37,183 nucleotides of DNA from Clostridia bacterium (GCA_011390775.1 JAABRS010000004.1:1-37183); one strand, 5' to 3'. Shown: positions 16,885 through 25,780, counted from the first letter of the stretch. The notes: generated from the sequence alone by a model not told the origin. A program made the numbers and translations.

Positions 16885-16986
16885 ATTATTTACTTTTAAG
16901 TATAAATAATGAGTTAAATCTTCTCTCTTAAAATAGTTTATATTTTCTTGACTTACACCGTCTAATATAATTAGTATAGTATTCAT
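16885..16986 (-). pseudogene. Remnant of a third gene of the cobalamin locus
   Basis: Minus-strand ATG at 16986 is one base after the cobD remnant's stop, the spacing of an operon. The first codons read MNTILIILDGVSQENINYF, resembling the N-terminus of alkaline-phosphatase-superfamily phosphodiesterases (ILDG motif). After about 34 codons the frame runs into the antisense of the uvrC 3' end and stops. It appears to be the stump left by a deletion whose edge is the end of uvrC. The identity is weak; the coding-like start and spacing are what support it. Confidence 0.4.
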
Positions 16987-16987
16987 T

Positions 16988-17914
16988 TTATTTAGCTACT
17001 TCCTTTAATTTATTAATCAAAACAATGTTATCTTCTTTGCTTTTTACAGCTATTCTATAAAAGTTTTCATTTAGTCCTTTGTAGTTGGAACAACTTCTTA
17101 TTAGTATATAATTTTTTTCTAAAAGCTCTTTTAAGTTAATATTTTTATTAACTCTAAATAGTATGTAATTTACCTCTGAGTTGTAAACCTTAAAACCTAA
17201 ATTTGTTAATTCATGAGTAAGATATTTTCTTTGGGTTTCAATATAAGAAGTAGTTTCACTAACATACTTTTCTTCTTTAAGAGCAGATATACCACAAGCT
17301 TCAGCTGCAGCAGATATATTCCAGGGTGGTTCGTTTTTTTTCGGAAGAAAATCCATAAAGGATTAATCAATTACAACATAGGTATTAGTTTTGAGAGCCT
17401 TTTTTAATATAGATTCCATTAATTCTTTTTGAGCAATTCTTCCTGTAGGATTATTTGGATTACATATAAACAACATATCTAAGTCGGCAGTAATAAGATT
17501 GATGAAATCCTCATCTAAATCGAAATCTTTTTCTTCCTTTAGGTAGTAATAGGAGATATCTGTTTCTATAACATTTAAAGCCTCTTAATATTCTCCAAAG
17601 GTAGGAGAAGTTAAAAGAGCTTTTTGAGGTTTCAAAGAAATCACTATTCTGTAAATTGCTTCGGAAGCTCCATTGGAAATAAAAATCCAATCCTCAGAAA
17701 TATTTTCGTAATTACCAATTTCTCTTGAAAGTTTTCTTAATCTTGGGTCTGGGTACCTATCACAAGCTTCTAAAGATTTTAAGTAAGCCTGTTTAACATT
17801 CTTTCGAATTCCTAAAGAGTTAATATTTGATGAAAAATCTAGAATTTTATCTTCATCTACATTAATTTTTTTTGCAGTAGAATATATGTCCGCACCGTGT
17901 TCGTATTTAATCAT
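16988..17914 (-). pseudogene. Pseudogene of cobD / histidinol-phosphate-type aminotransferase
   Basis: One reading frame runs from ATG 17914 (ribosome site AAAGGAA) to TAA 16988 and matches the L-threonine-O-3-phosphate decarboxylase (CobD) / HisC family: HGADIY, DFSSNIN, RYPDP, SNGASEAI, CNPNNPTG, PPWNIS. It is broken in three ways. In-frame TAA codons lie at 17587-17585 and 17365-17363; the second falls where the family has Glu after VID. About 50 residues are also missing between FLPKKNE and PPWNIS, the segment that carries the PLP-binding lysine. All damage leaves the frame unchanged, so decay is recent. CobD makes aminopropanol phosphate for the nucleotide loop of cobalamin; the upstream B12 riboswitch and cbiB remnant favour CobD over HisC. 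Confidence 0.88.
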
Positions 17915-17927
17915 ATAAATTCCTTTT

Positions 17928-18092
17928 TTAGTTTATAAAACTAATAATTAATAAAGATAATACCAGAGATAAAAATGAGGTTATATACATTAGCTTAAAG
18001 ATTTTTAGAATGTCTTTAGGGTCGGAATTATTTTTGTTATCACCAATATAATGATACCTCTAATAATCTCCTTTGAAATAAAAAATCTCCCA
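17928..18092 (-). pseudogene. C-terminal remnant of cbiB (adenosylcobinamide-phosphate synthase)
   Basis: A minus-strand frame just upstream of the cobD remnant reads YHYIGDNKNNSDPKDI then LMYITSFLSLVLSLL and stops at 17928, 13 bases before the cobD start. The IGD ... DI ... LMYxTS pattern and a final membrane helix are those of the CbiB C-terminus. In-frame TAG at 18062-18060 and TAA at 18095-18093 interrupt it, and the N-terminal some 250 residues expected of CbiB are missing, apparently deleted between here and the riboswitch. cbiB beside cobD is a common pair, which strengthens the call. Confidence 0.65.
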
Positions 18093-18187
18093 TTAAATGG
18101 AAGATAAATGAGTTAAAAGCATTTAATAATTAAATTAAATAGAATTACTGCTTTTAAAAAGACTATCCTCCCGAAAATCTTTTCGAC
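18093..18187 (-). other. Deletion scar between B12 riboswitch and cbiB remnant
   Basis: About 95 AT-rich bases with no open frame. On the minus strand a GGGAGG ribosome-site-like run (near 18172) is not followed by any start codon, as expected if the first gene's start was deleted. TTAAAAGCA / TGCTTTTAA form a 9-bp inverted repeat with a long loop (about 18116-18155). Confidence 0.5.
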
Positions 18188-18334
18188 AAAATTTGGCAGG
18201 TCTCCTGACTATCGGATCATTTAAATTCTCGCCTTCCCATTTAAGCAGTGGCTTTGAGATTTATCACCTTTACAGTAGCGGGGGCTGTAACAGATTTTAC
18301 TGTTTTCCCTATTAAAACATAGTTACCAAATTTT
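18188..18334 (-). ncRNA. Cobalamin (B12) riboswitch
   Basis: On the minus strand the conserved cobalamin-aptamer blocks occur in order: GGGAA, then ACAGCCCCCGCTACTGT, GGTGATAAATCTC, AGCCACTGC, the B12-box element GGGAAGGCG, and GTCAGGAGACCTGCC. A closing P1 stem pairs CCAAATTT (18327-18334) with AAATTTGG (18189-18196). Class: cobalamin element controlling B12 synthesis or uptake genes, off when ligand is bound. All core blocks look intact although the genes it would control are wrecked. Confidence 0.95.
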
Positions 18335-18351
18335 AATTTTCAATTAAAACA

Positions 18352-18380
18352 ATTATACAAAGGTTAAAATAAATTGTCAA
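18352..18380 (-). promoter_or_regulatory. Consensus promoter of the B12 riboswitch transcript
   Basis: On the minus strand TTGACA (18380-18375), 17-base gap, TATAAT (18357-18352): a perfect sigma-A promoter, with start near 18345, just before the aptamer. Confidence 0.85.
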
Positions 18381-18434
18381 TTAAGTTTACATACATAATT
18401 AGCTATAAATATTTAAAAAAAGCTGAAAATAAGA

Positions 18435-18440
18435 TATAAT
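18435..18440 (+). promoter_or_regulatory. -10 box of hprK
   Basis: TATAAT with an A-rich, poorly matching -35 region (TTTAAA, 18412-18417, 17-base gap). Start near 18447; GAGGTGG precedes the ATG at 18471. Confidence 0.5.
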
Positions 18441-18470
18441 TAAAAGTATACAAAAGAAAAGAGGTGGAAA

Positions 18471-19391
18471 ATGAATTCAGTTACGATAAGAGAAATAATT
18501 AGGGGACTAGATCTTGAAGTTTTACACTTACCTGAAAAAGAAATAAGAATACATAATGATGAATTAATAAGACCGGGATTGCAATTATCAGGATACTTCG
18601 ATATGTTTGCATATGAGAGAATTCAAATATTTGGAAAAACAGAATCAAACTATGTTGAAACCCTTGATCAAAACAACAAAATAAATCGAATAGACAAAAT
18701 CTTTTCCTACCCTATACCTGCTGCTATAGTATGTTCAAATATGAATATTGATAGTGTAATGATATACTGTGCTAAAAAACATGATAGACCTCTACTTAGA
18801 ACAAAAGATAGTACTACAAAATTAATAAGCAGATTGGATAATTTCTTAGAGGCAAAATTAGCACCGGAGATAACTGTTCATGGCGTAATGGTTGAAGTCT
18901 ACGGCATAGGAATATTATTAACTGGTAAAAGTGGTATAGGAAAAAGCGAAACAGCTCTGGAACTTGTTAAAAGAGGTCATAGATTGGTTTCAGATGATGC
19001 TGTTATAATAAAATTAAAAGGAAATACTTTAGAATGCACTTCGCCGGAAATAACAAGACACCTTTTAGAAATAAGAGGAGTTGGTATACTGGATATTAAT
19101 CATCTTTATGGAGTAGGCTCTATTAGATTAAGACAAAAGTTAAATGTAGTAATTAATTTAGAAGAATGGGATCAAAATAAAGATTACGACAGATTAGGAT
19201 TTGATGAAAAACATATACAAATTTTAGGAAAAAATATTAGAAAAATGGATGTGCCTGTTAGAACAGGTCGAAATATAGCTATGATAGTTGAAGTAGCTGC
19301 TATGAGTATTAGACAAAAAATTCTTGGTTACAATATAGAAGAAGAATACAATAAAAGATTTGAAAACTTTAATAAAAACAAAAAATCGTGA
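18471..19391 (+). CDS. hprK: HPr kinase/phosphorylase
   Basis: A 306-residue bifunctional enzyme that phosphorylates or dephosphorylates HPr on Ser46 and so sets carbon catabolite repression in Firmicutes. The P-loop GKSGIGKSE is at 152-160; the HPrK signature LEIRGVGILDI and the catalytic segment RLVSDDAV are present, and the N-terminal domain is of normal length. Ribosome site GAGGTGG, ATG start. The gene diverges from the decayed cobalamin locus and has its own promoter. In many Clostridia hprK lies near uvrC and murB, as here, so this is part of the conserved backbone. Possible partners are PTS HPr and CcpA, neither of which is in the window. Confidence 0.97.
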   Translation: MNSVTIREIIRGLDLEVLHLPEKEIRIHNDELIRPGLQLSGYFDMFAYERIQIFGKTESNYVETLDQNNKINRIDKIFSYPIPAAIVCSNMNIDSVMIYCAKKHDRPLLRTKDSTTKLISRLDNFLEAKLAPEITVHGVMVEVYGIGILLTGKSGIGKSETALELVKRGHRLVSDDAVIIKLKGNTLECTSPEITRHLLEIRGVGILDINHLYGVGSIRLRQKLNVVINLEEWDQNKDYDRLGFDEKHIQILGKNIRKMDVPVRTGRNIAMIVEVAAMSIRQKILGYNIEEEYNKRFENFNKNKKS

Positions 19392-19511
19392 ATTGTATTT
19401 TTATTAATCATATAATTAATATTTAAATTCTAAATGAGAAATAAAATATTAAAACAAAAAAAATGAATTATATAAAGTATTACTTGCAAAAAAAATATTA
19501 TTAAAATTAAA

Positions 19512-19537
19512 CAATTGTATTCAATCTAATACAATTG
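19512..19537. repeat. Inverted repeat with ATTGTAT half-sites
   Basis: CAATTGTATT (19512-19521) and AATACAATTG (19528-19537) are perfect inverted copies separated by CAATCT. The arms contain ATTGTAT, the same half-site as the palindrome at 19761-19772, so one regulator may bind both. Confidence 0.55.
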
Positions 19538-19710
19538 GAGAGACTTATACTGCTTAATATTGTTAATAAGAAAAAGTATATAAAAAAAAGAAATAAAAAG
19601 ATTTAAAATATAAAAAATGAAGGAAATAAAGTTTTTAGCTTCTTATTTCACATAAAAACAAGTCGAATATTAAACAAATTATTAAATAATAAAAAGGTTT
19701 TCTTTTACTA

Positions 19711-19739
19711 TTGACTAAATTTAAAATGCAAGTTATACT
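19711..19739 (+). promoter_or_regulatory. PFOR promoter
   Basis: TTGACT (19711-19716), 17-base gap, TATACT (19734-19739). Start near 19746, leaving a 50-base leader that carries a 12-base palindrome. Confidence 0.75.
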
Positions 19740-19760
19740 TTAAATATAACAGTTTTGCAC

Positions 19761-19772
19761 ATTGTATACAAT
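19761..19772. promoter_or_regulatory. Palindrome in the PFOR leader, possible operator
   Basis: ATTGTATACAAT is a perfect 12-base palindrome about 15 bases after the predicted transcription start. Its form (TTGTATACAA core) is like operators of GntR-family repressors; no such regulator is in the window, so this is only a suggestion. Confidence 0.5.
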
Positions 19773-19795
19773 AATAGCCAAGGGGGTTACTAAAA

Positions 19796-22700
19796 ATGGC
19801 AAAGAAAACGAAAACAATGGATGGTAATACGGCTGCAGCTTATGTTGCATACGCATTTACCGATGTAGCGGCGATTTATCCTATTACACCGTCATCACCG
19901 ATGGCTGAACATATAGATGAATGGGCTGCCCACGGCCAAAAAAATATTTTTGGTCAAGAAGTAAAAGTGTCAGAATTACAATCCGAAGGTGGAGCATCTG
20001 GAGCGGTACACGGATCATTAGCAGCTGGAGCTTTAACTTCAACTTTTACAGCATCTCAAGGATTGCTATTGATGCTACCTAATATGTATAAAATTGCTGG
20101 TGAATTACTACCGGGAGTTTTCCATGTTAGTGCTAGAGCAGTAGCTGGACATGCATTATCAATATTTGGAGATCACTCAGATGTTATGGCAACTAGACAA
20201 ACTGGATTTGCTCAATTAGCAGCAGGAAGTGTACAGGAAGTTATGGATTTAGCTGGAGTTGCACATCTTACTGCAATAAAAACTAGAATTCCTTTTGTTC
20301 ATTTCTTTGATGGATTCAGAACATCTCATGAAGTTCAAAAAATAGAAACAATCGACTACGAGGATTTTGCAAAATTAGTGGATTATGATGCTGTTAAAGC
20401 CTTTAGGAAAAGAGCATTAAATCCTGAGCATCCAGTTACAAGAGGAACAGCTCAAAATCCTGATATATATTTCCAAGCTAAAGAATCAGCAAATAGTTTT
20501 TATACTGATATACCTGATGTAGTAGCAGACTACATGGAAGAAATCAATAAAATTACAGGTAGAGATTACAAACCTTTTAATTATTACGGAGCAGAAGATG
20601 CTGAATATGTTATAATTGCAATGGGTTCTGTAACTGAAACAGTAGAAGAAACAGTAGATTATTTAAACTCTAAGGGAGAAAAAGTTGGAATCGTTAAAGT
20701 ACACTTATACAGACCATTCTCTGAAAAATACTTTTTCAACGTACTACCAAAAACAGTAAAAAGAATAGCTGTATTAGATAGAACTAAGGAAATTGGTTCT
20801 TTAGGGGAACCTCTTTACTTAGATATAAAAGCAATGTTCTACGATAAAGAAGAAAGACCTTTAATCGTTGGCGGAAGATATGGATTAGGTTCTAAAGATA
20901 CAACACCAACACAAATTAAGGCTGTTTACGATAATCTAAAGGCTAATGAACCTAAAAACGGATTTACAGTAGGAATAATAGACGATGTAACTTTCACTTC
21001 TTTACTAGAAGGAGACACTATTGTTACATCACCAGAAAGCACTATTAAATGTAAATTCTGGGGATTAGGTTCCGATGGAACTGTTGGAGCTAACAAAAAT
21101 GCGATTAAGATTATTGGTGATAATACTGATATGTATGCTCAAGGATACTTCTCATACGACAGTAAAAAATCTGGAGGAATTACAGTTTCTCACTTAAGAT
21201 TTGGTAAAGAACCAATTAGATCAACATATTTAGTTAACCAAGCAGATTTTGTATCATGTTCACAACAATCATATGTTGATAAATATGACTTATTAAAAGG
21301 TCTTAAAAAAGGTGGAACTTTCTTACTCAATACAATATGGAACGAAAAAGAAGTAGAAGAAAATTTACCAGCAGATCTTAAAAAGTATATCGCTGAAAAA
21401 GACATAAATTTCTATACAATTAATGCTACTAAAATAGCAGAAGAAATAGGATTAGGCCATAGAACAAATATGGTAATGCAATCAGCATTTTTTGACTTAG
21501 CAAAGGTAATACCAAAAGAAGAAGCTATTGAGTATTTAAATAAAGCAGTCGAAGATACTTACGGTAAAAAAGGTGATAAAATAGTAACTATGAATAAAAA
21601 AGCTGTAGATAAAGGAATTTCAGAATTGGTTAAGGTTAATGTTCCAGAATCATGGAAAGGTTCTGAAGACGATTGTAAAGATGTTGAAACAGGTAAAGAA
21701 AAGCCAGAATTTATCAAAAATGTACTTGAGCCAGTAAATAGACAAGAAGGTGACAATTTACCTGTAAGTACTTTTGTAGGTAGAGAAGACGGTACCTTCC
21801 CACAGGGAACAGCAGCATATGAAAAAAGAGGTATAGCAGTAAATGTACCTGAATGGCAAATAGATAACTGTATTCAATGTAATCAGTGTTCATTTGTTTG
21901 CCCACACGCAGTTATAAGACCGTTCTTAGTAGATGAAGATGAAAAGAAAAATGCTCCGGAAGCTTTTGAAACTAAAAAAGCTATGGGCAAAGGATTAGAA
22001 GGATTGGAGTATAGAATCCAGATAAGTCCATTAGATTGTACAGGATGTGGGAACTGTGCAGATGTTTGTCCAGCTAAAGAAAAAGCATTAATAATGAAGC
22101 CTATTGAAACTCAGGTTGAAGTTCAATCACCAAACTGGGAATATGCTATGGACAATGTAAAAATTAAAGATACTCTAATGAACAAAGGAACAGTAAAAGG
22201 TAGCCAATTTGCACAGCCACTATTAGAATTCTCAGGAGCATGTGCTGGTTGTGGTGAGACACCTTATGCTAAAGCTGTAACTCAACTATACGGAGATAGA
22301 ATGATTATAGCAAATGCAACAGGATGTTCTTCAATTTGGGGAGGATCAGCTCCTTCAACGCCTTATTGTCAAAATGCACAAGGAAAAGGACCTGCATGGG
22401 CTAACTCATTATTTGAAGATAATGCTGAATATGGATACGGTATGGCATTAGCTGTAAATGTAATTAGAGGCAGCATAGAAGATTCTATGAAGTCTATGAT
22501 AGATAAAGATGTAGATACAGATATTAAAGAAGCATTAGAAGCATGGATAGAAGGAAAAGAAGATGCTGATGCATCAGAAAAAGCTACTGAAAAAGTATTA
22601 GCAGCTCTTGAAGGATTTGAACCATGTGAAGAATGTAAGAAAGACTACGAAAACATAATAGACAATAAAGATTACCTAATCAAAAAATCTGTTTGGATCT

Positions 22701-23338
22701 TCGGTGGAGACGGTTGGGCTTACGATATAGGATACGGTGGATTAGACCACGTATTAGCATCTGGAGACGATATAAATGTTATGGTATTTGATACGGAAGT
22801 TTATTCAAATACAGGTGGTCAGTCATCAAAAGCAACACCAACTGCAGCAGTAGCAAAATTTGCTGCATCAGGTAAAAAGGTTAAGAAAAAAGATTTAGGT
22901 ATGATTTCAACAACATACGGATATATATATGTAGCACAAGTAGCTATAGGAGCAAATCAAAATCAATTTATGAAAGCTCTTAAAGAAGCAGAAAGCTACA
23001 AAGGACCTTCAATTATTATTGCATATGCTCCATGTATAAACCATGGAATTAAAGCAGGAATGGGTAAATCAATAGAGCAGGAAAAGAAAGCTGTAGAAGC
23101 TGGATACTGGCATCTATACAGATACAACCCACTATTAAAAGAAGAAGGTAAAAATCCATTTATTTTAGATTCAAAAGAACCAAAAGCTTCATTTAGAGAA
23201 TTCCTTGAAAGTGAAGTTAGATATACATCACTTCAAAGAACATTCCCAGAAGTGGCTGAAGAATTATTCCAAGCAGCCGAAGTAGCAGCTAAGGAAAGAT
23301 ACGAAGGCTATAAAAGAATGGCAGAAATGAAGTATTAA
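19796..23338 (+). CDS. nifJ: Pyruvate:ferredoxin (flavodoxin) oxidoreductase
   Basis: A 1180-residue single-chain PFOR that converts pyruvate, CoA and oxidised ferredoxin to acetyl-CoA, CO2 and reduced ferredoxin, the central fermentative step of anaerobes. The N-terminal pyruvate-binding motif YPITPSSPMAE is present. The inserted ferredoxin domain has two full 4Fe-4S motifs (C692, C695, C698, C702 and C748, C751, C754, C758). The proximal cluster motif begins at C816-x2-C819, and the thiamine-diphosphate site is GGDGWAYD at 970-977 followed by VYSNTGGQ. Length is normal for the family. Monocistronic: strong promoter and strong terminator (23352-23384). The codon choice and high-quality ribosome site suit a highly expressed gene. 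Confidence 0.98.
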   Translation: MAKKTKTMDGNTAAAYVAYAFTDVAAIYPITPSSPMAEHIDEWAAHGQKNIFGQEVKVSELQSEGGASGAVHGSLAAGALTSTFTASQGLLLMLPNMYKIAGELLPGVFHVSARAVAGHALSIFGDHSDVMATRQTGFAQLAAGSVQEVMDLAGVAHLTAIKTRIPFVHFFDGFRTSHEVQKIETIDYEDFAKLVDYDAVKAFRKRALNPEHPVTRGTAQNPDIYFQAKESANSFYTDIPDVVADYMEEINKITGRDYKPFNYYGAEDAEYVIIAMGSVTETVEETVDYLNSKGEKVGIVKVHLYRPFSEKYFFNVLPKTVKRIAVLDRTKEIGSLGEPLYLDIKAMFYDKEERPLIVGGRYGLGSKDTTPTQIKAVYDNLKANEPKNGFTVGIIDDVTFTSLLEGDTIVTSPESTIKCKFWGLGSDGTVGANKNAIKIIGDNTDMYAQGYFSYDSKKSGGITVSHLRFGKEPIRSTYLVNQADFVSCSQQSYVDKYDLLKGLKKGGTFLLNTIWNEKEVEENLPADLKKYIAEKDINFYTINATKIAEEIGLGHRTNMVMQSAFFDLAKVIPKEEAIEYLNKAVEDTYGKKGDKIVTMNKKAVDKGISELVKVNVPESWKGSEDDCKDVETGKEKPEFIKNVLEPVNRQEGDNLPVSTFVGREDGTFPQGTAAYEKRGIAVNVPEWQIDNCIQCNQCSFVCPHAVIRPFLVDEDEKKNAPEAFETKKAMGKGLEGLEYRIQISPLDCTGCGNCADVCPAKEKALIMKPIETQVEVQSPNWEYAMDNVKIKDTLMNKGTVKGSQFAQPLLEFSGACAGCGETPYAKAVTQLYGDRMIIANATGCSSIWGGSAPSTPYCQNAQGKGPAWANSLFEDNAEYGYGMALAVNVIRGSIEDSMKSMIDKDVDTDIKEALEAWIEGKEDADASEKATEKVLAALEGFEPCEECKKDYENIIDNKDYLIKKSVWIFGGDGWAYDIGYGGLDHVLASGDDINVMVFDTEVYSNTGGQSSKATPTAAVAKFAASGKKVKKKDLGMISTTYGYIYVAQVAIGANQNQFMKALKEAESYKGPSIIIAYAPCINHGIKAGMGKSIEQEKKAVEAGYWHLYRYNPLLKEEGKNPFILDSKEPKASFREFLESEVRYTSLQRTFPEVAEELFQAAEVAAKERYEGYKRMAEMKY

Positions 23339-23351
23339 TTAATAAAAAAAC

Positions 23352-23384
23352 AAAAAAAGTCCAGATTCAAACTGGACTTTTTTT
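23352..23384. terminator. Bidirectional terminator between PFOR and glpK
   Basis: A7-GTCCAG (23352-23364) pairs with CTGGAC-T7 (23372-23384) around ATTCAAA. A/T runs on both sides serve the two convergent genes. Confidence 0.93.
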
Positions 23385-23394
23385 ACATCATAAA

Positions 23395-24894
23395 CTAGGA
23401 TTCTACCCATGTTTTAGATTTGTCTAAAGCTCTTTTCCAATTATAATAATAATTATCCGCTTTCTCTTTATCCATTTTTGGATTATATTCAGAGTTTATT
23501 GAGTTAATATTTTTAATTTCCTCCATTGATTTCCAAAAACCTACGGATAGACCTGCCAAATAGGCAGCACCTAATGCTGTAGTTTCGTAAACTTTAGGTC
23601 TAATGACTTTTTTGTTTAAAATATCAGATTGAAATTGCATTAAAAATTTATTGTTTGTAGCTCCACCATCAACTTTCAATAATTTTAATTCTATTCCTGA
23701 TTCTTCAGTCATAGTATTAACAACATCTTTTGTTTGATAAGCTATAGATTCCAATGCTGCTCTTATAATATGGTTTTTACTAGTACTTCTAGTAAGTCCC
23801 ACTATAGTTCCTCTTGCATACATGTCCCAGTGAGGAGCACCTAAGCCTGAAAAAGCAGGAACAAAATATACGCCTTCGTTATCATCTATTTTTTGAGCAA
23901 AATATTCACTATCTTCAGATTTATCTATTAGTCTCATTTCATCTCTTAGCCACTGCACAGCTGCACCAGCTATAAAAATAGAACCTTCTAAAGCATAAGT
24001 TATTTCACCATTTAATCCCCAGGCAATAGTACTAAGAAGTCCTTTATCAGAGTGTATAAGTTCATTTCCTGTATTCATAAGCATAAAGCATCCGGTGCCG
24101 TAGGTATTTTTAACAGTACCCTTCGTATAACAGCACTGTCCAAATAAAGCTGCCTGCTGATCTCCTGCTATTCCTGATATAGGTATTGATATATCTTTAA
24201 ACAATTTGTCTGAAGTTTCACCGTAAATTTCCGAAGAATTTCTTACCTCAGGCAATAAATTTTGAGGAATATTTAACTCATCAAGGAGTTTTTTATCCCA
24301 GTCTAGATTTTTGATATTATATATCATTGTTCGAGAAGCATTGGAATAGTCAGTAATATGTACCTTTCTATTTGTAAGATTCCATATAAGCCAAGTGTCT
24401 ATAGTTCCAAAAAGAAGATCTCCCTTAACAGCTTTTTCTCTTGCATCTGACACATTGTCAAGTATCCATTTGATTTTTGTACCTGAAAAATAAGCATCAA
24501 TTACTAATCCTGTATTTTCTTTTACATACTTTTCTAAATCTTTTTCTTTTAAAGAATCACATATGGCAGCGGTTCTTCTACACTGCCATACTATAGCATT
24601 GTAGACTGGTTCACCAGTTTTTTTATCCCAGATAACAGTAGTTTCTCTTTGATTAGTTATTCCAATAGAAGCAATTTCTTCTGGGGAAATCCCTGCCTTT
24701 TTAACTACATCCTTAGCTGTGTCAAGTTGTGTTGTAAGTATTTCTATAGGGTCATGTTCTACCCAGCCGGACTTAGGGTATATTTGAGAAAATTCCTTTT
24801 GAGAAACTTCCACTATTTCTCCATTTTTATTAAATAAAATAGACCTTGAACTTGTAGTACCTTGATCTAAAGCTAATATATATTTCTTGTTCAT
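23395..24894 (-). CDS. glpK: Glycerol kinase
   Basis: A 499-residue FGGY-family kinase that phosphorylates glycerol to glycerol 3-phosphate. The ATP-binding opening [12 protein letters not shown] is at the N-terminus; [33 protein letters not shown] and [12 protein letters not shown] are typical glycerol-kinase blocks. Full length, ribosome site GAGAGGTG. In enterococcal GlpK a histidine in the loop before [15 protein letters not shown] is phosphorylated by HPr; the matching loop here ([14 protein letters not shown]) has no histidine, so PTS activation seems absent, though the alignment was done by eye. No facilitator (glpF) or glpD gene is adjacent. Transcribed alone, divergent from a small transporter gene. 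Confidence 0.97.
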   Translation of the reverse strand: MNKKYILALDQGTTSSRSILFNKNGEIVEVSQKEFSQIYPKSGWVEHDPIEILTTQLDTAKDVVKKAGISPEEIASIGITNQRETTVIWDKKTGEPVYNAIVWQCRRTAAICDSLKEKDLEKYVKENTGLVIDAYFSGTKIKWILDNVSDAREKAVKGDLLFGTIDTWLIWNLTNRKVHITDYSNASRTMIYNIKNLDWDKKLLDELNIPQNLLPEVRNSSEIYGETSDKLFKDISIPISGIAGDQQAALFGQCCYTKGTVKNTYGTGCFMLMNTGNELIHSDKGLLSTIAWGLNGEITYALEGSIFIAGAAVQWLRDEMRLIDKSEDSEYFAQKIDDNEGVYFVPAFSGLGAPHWDMYARGTIVGLTRSTSKNHIIRAALESIAYQTKDVVNTMTEESGIELKLLKVDGGATNNKFLMQFQSDILNKKVIRPKVYETTALGAAYLAGLSVGFWKSMEEIKNINSINSEYNPKMDKEKADNYYYNWKRALDKSKTWVES

Positions 24895-24991
24895 AGAACA
24901 CCTCTCCTAATTTTTGTAAAGAATTATTTGCTTTATTTTATCACAAATATCAATCTTTAAAAACAATATTTAAAAATAGGGTAAATGACCT

Positions 24992-25019
24992 TGAAAAAAT
25001 CATTAAAAAGTTTATAATA
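24992..25019 (+). promoter_or_regulatory. Promoter of the AEC-type transporter gene
   Basis: TTGAAA (24992-24997), 16-base gap, TATAAT (25014-25019); AAAGGAG is the ribosome site before the ATG at 25046. Confidence 0.6.
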
Positions 25020-25045
25020 TTAATGTTGTATAAAAGGAGTAGACT

Positions 25046-25720
25046 ATGAACACAATAATTCAGATAATAACTTTTTTATCAGATATCGTACTGCCTTTAT
25101 TTTTAGGATATATTTTAGCTCACAAAAGTAAGGTAAAAAGATATCAAATGGAAAAGTTGTTAAAATTAAATATATATTTCTTATACCCTTTGTTGATAAG
25201 TTTAAGCACATGGATAGTTACGATAAATAAAGAACTTTTATGGTTGCCTGTTGTTGGATTACTTACGCCTATAATAGGAGGAGGTATAGGGTTTATAACA
25301 GGAAGAAAAAAATTTAATGATTCACTGGAAAGAGGAAGCTATACTATATCATATATGTTGTCAAATAGAGGAACTATTGGTGGATTGGTAGCATTTATAA
25401 TTTTAGGAGAAATAGGTTATGGATACAATCAATTTTCGCTGATATTCAATACATTTACTCTATACATGATTGCATATCCTATAGCATCCTATTTCAGTCA
25501 AAAATCTAAAGGAACTATTGTAAAAATTAGAATTAGAGATATATTGTTTACTAGGAACCAAATACCTGTTTTAGGAATAATACTAGGAGTATCATTAAAT
25601 TTACTAAAAATTCCTAGACCAATAATATTAGGAGGATTTTTCAATATTTTAATCCACATCGTTGCCTGGTGTGCATTACTACCTATAGGGATGAATATTG
25701 TTTTTAATTTTATAAAATAA
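25046..25720 (+). CDS. AEC (auxin efflux carrier)-like permease, probably C-terminally short
   Basis: A 224-residue membrane protein with about seven hydrophobic segments. FLSDIVLPLFLGYILA at the start, FLYPLLISLSTW and MLSNRGTIGGLVAFIILG follow the plan of AEC-family permeases (malate, other small organic acids). Family proteins are usually about 300-320 residues with ten helices; here the protein ends just after LPIGMNIVF, the point where the middle of a normal protein's second half is reached, so two or three final helices seem missing. The next gene begins within 60 bases, leaving no room for them. It may be a truncated, non-functional copy or a short variant. Own promoter; possibly reads on into murB. 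Confidence 0.65.
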   Translation: MNTIIQIITFLSDIVLPLFLGYILAHKSKVKRYQMEKLLKLNIYFLYPLLISLSTWIVTINKELLWLPVVGLLTPIIGGGIGFITGRKKFNDSLERGSYTISYMLSNRGTIGGLVAFIILGEIGYGYNQFSLIFNTFTLYMIAYPIASYFSQKSKGTIVKIRIRDILFTRNQIPVLGIILGVSLNLLKIPRPIILGGFFNILIHIVAWCALLPIGMNIVFNFIK

Positions 25721-25780
25721 TAGTATGTATAAACATTATATGTTAAAATAATGAATAAAGAACTAACAGAGGAGATAACA

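Larger units (their letters stand above)
19392..19795 (+). promoter_or_regulatory. 404-base AT-rich leader/intergenic region before PFOR
   Basis: No gene is visible. It holds a 26-base inverted repeat (19512-19537), a strong promoter (19711-19739), a 12-base palindrome (19761-19772) and the PFOR ribosome site AGGGGG. The hprK gene has no strong terminator at its end. The stretch from about 19540 to 19700 is featureless A/T-rich sequence apart from a weak GAAATAA/TTATTTC inverted repeat. Confidence 0.5.

Noticed and set aside
16988-17914. Stop-codon reassignment (TAA read as Glu) in the aminotransferase frame
   Set aside because: TAA ends most other genes in the window and the same frame also lacks the active-site lysine segment, so plain gene decay explains it better.
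24895-25045. A CcpA cre site or glycerol antiterminator before glpK
   Set aside because: No sequence resembling a cre box or a RAT element was found in the 150-base intergenic region.
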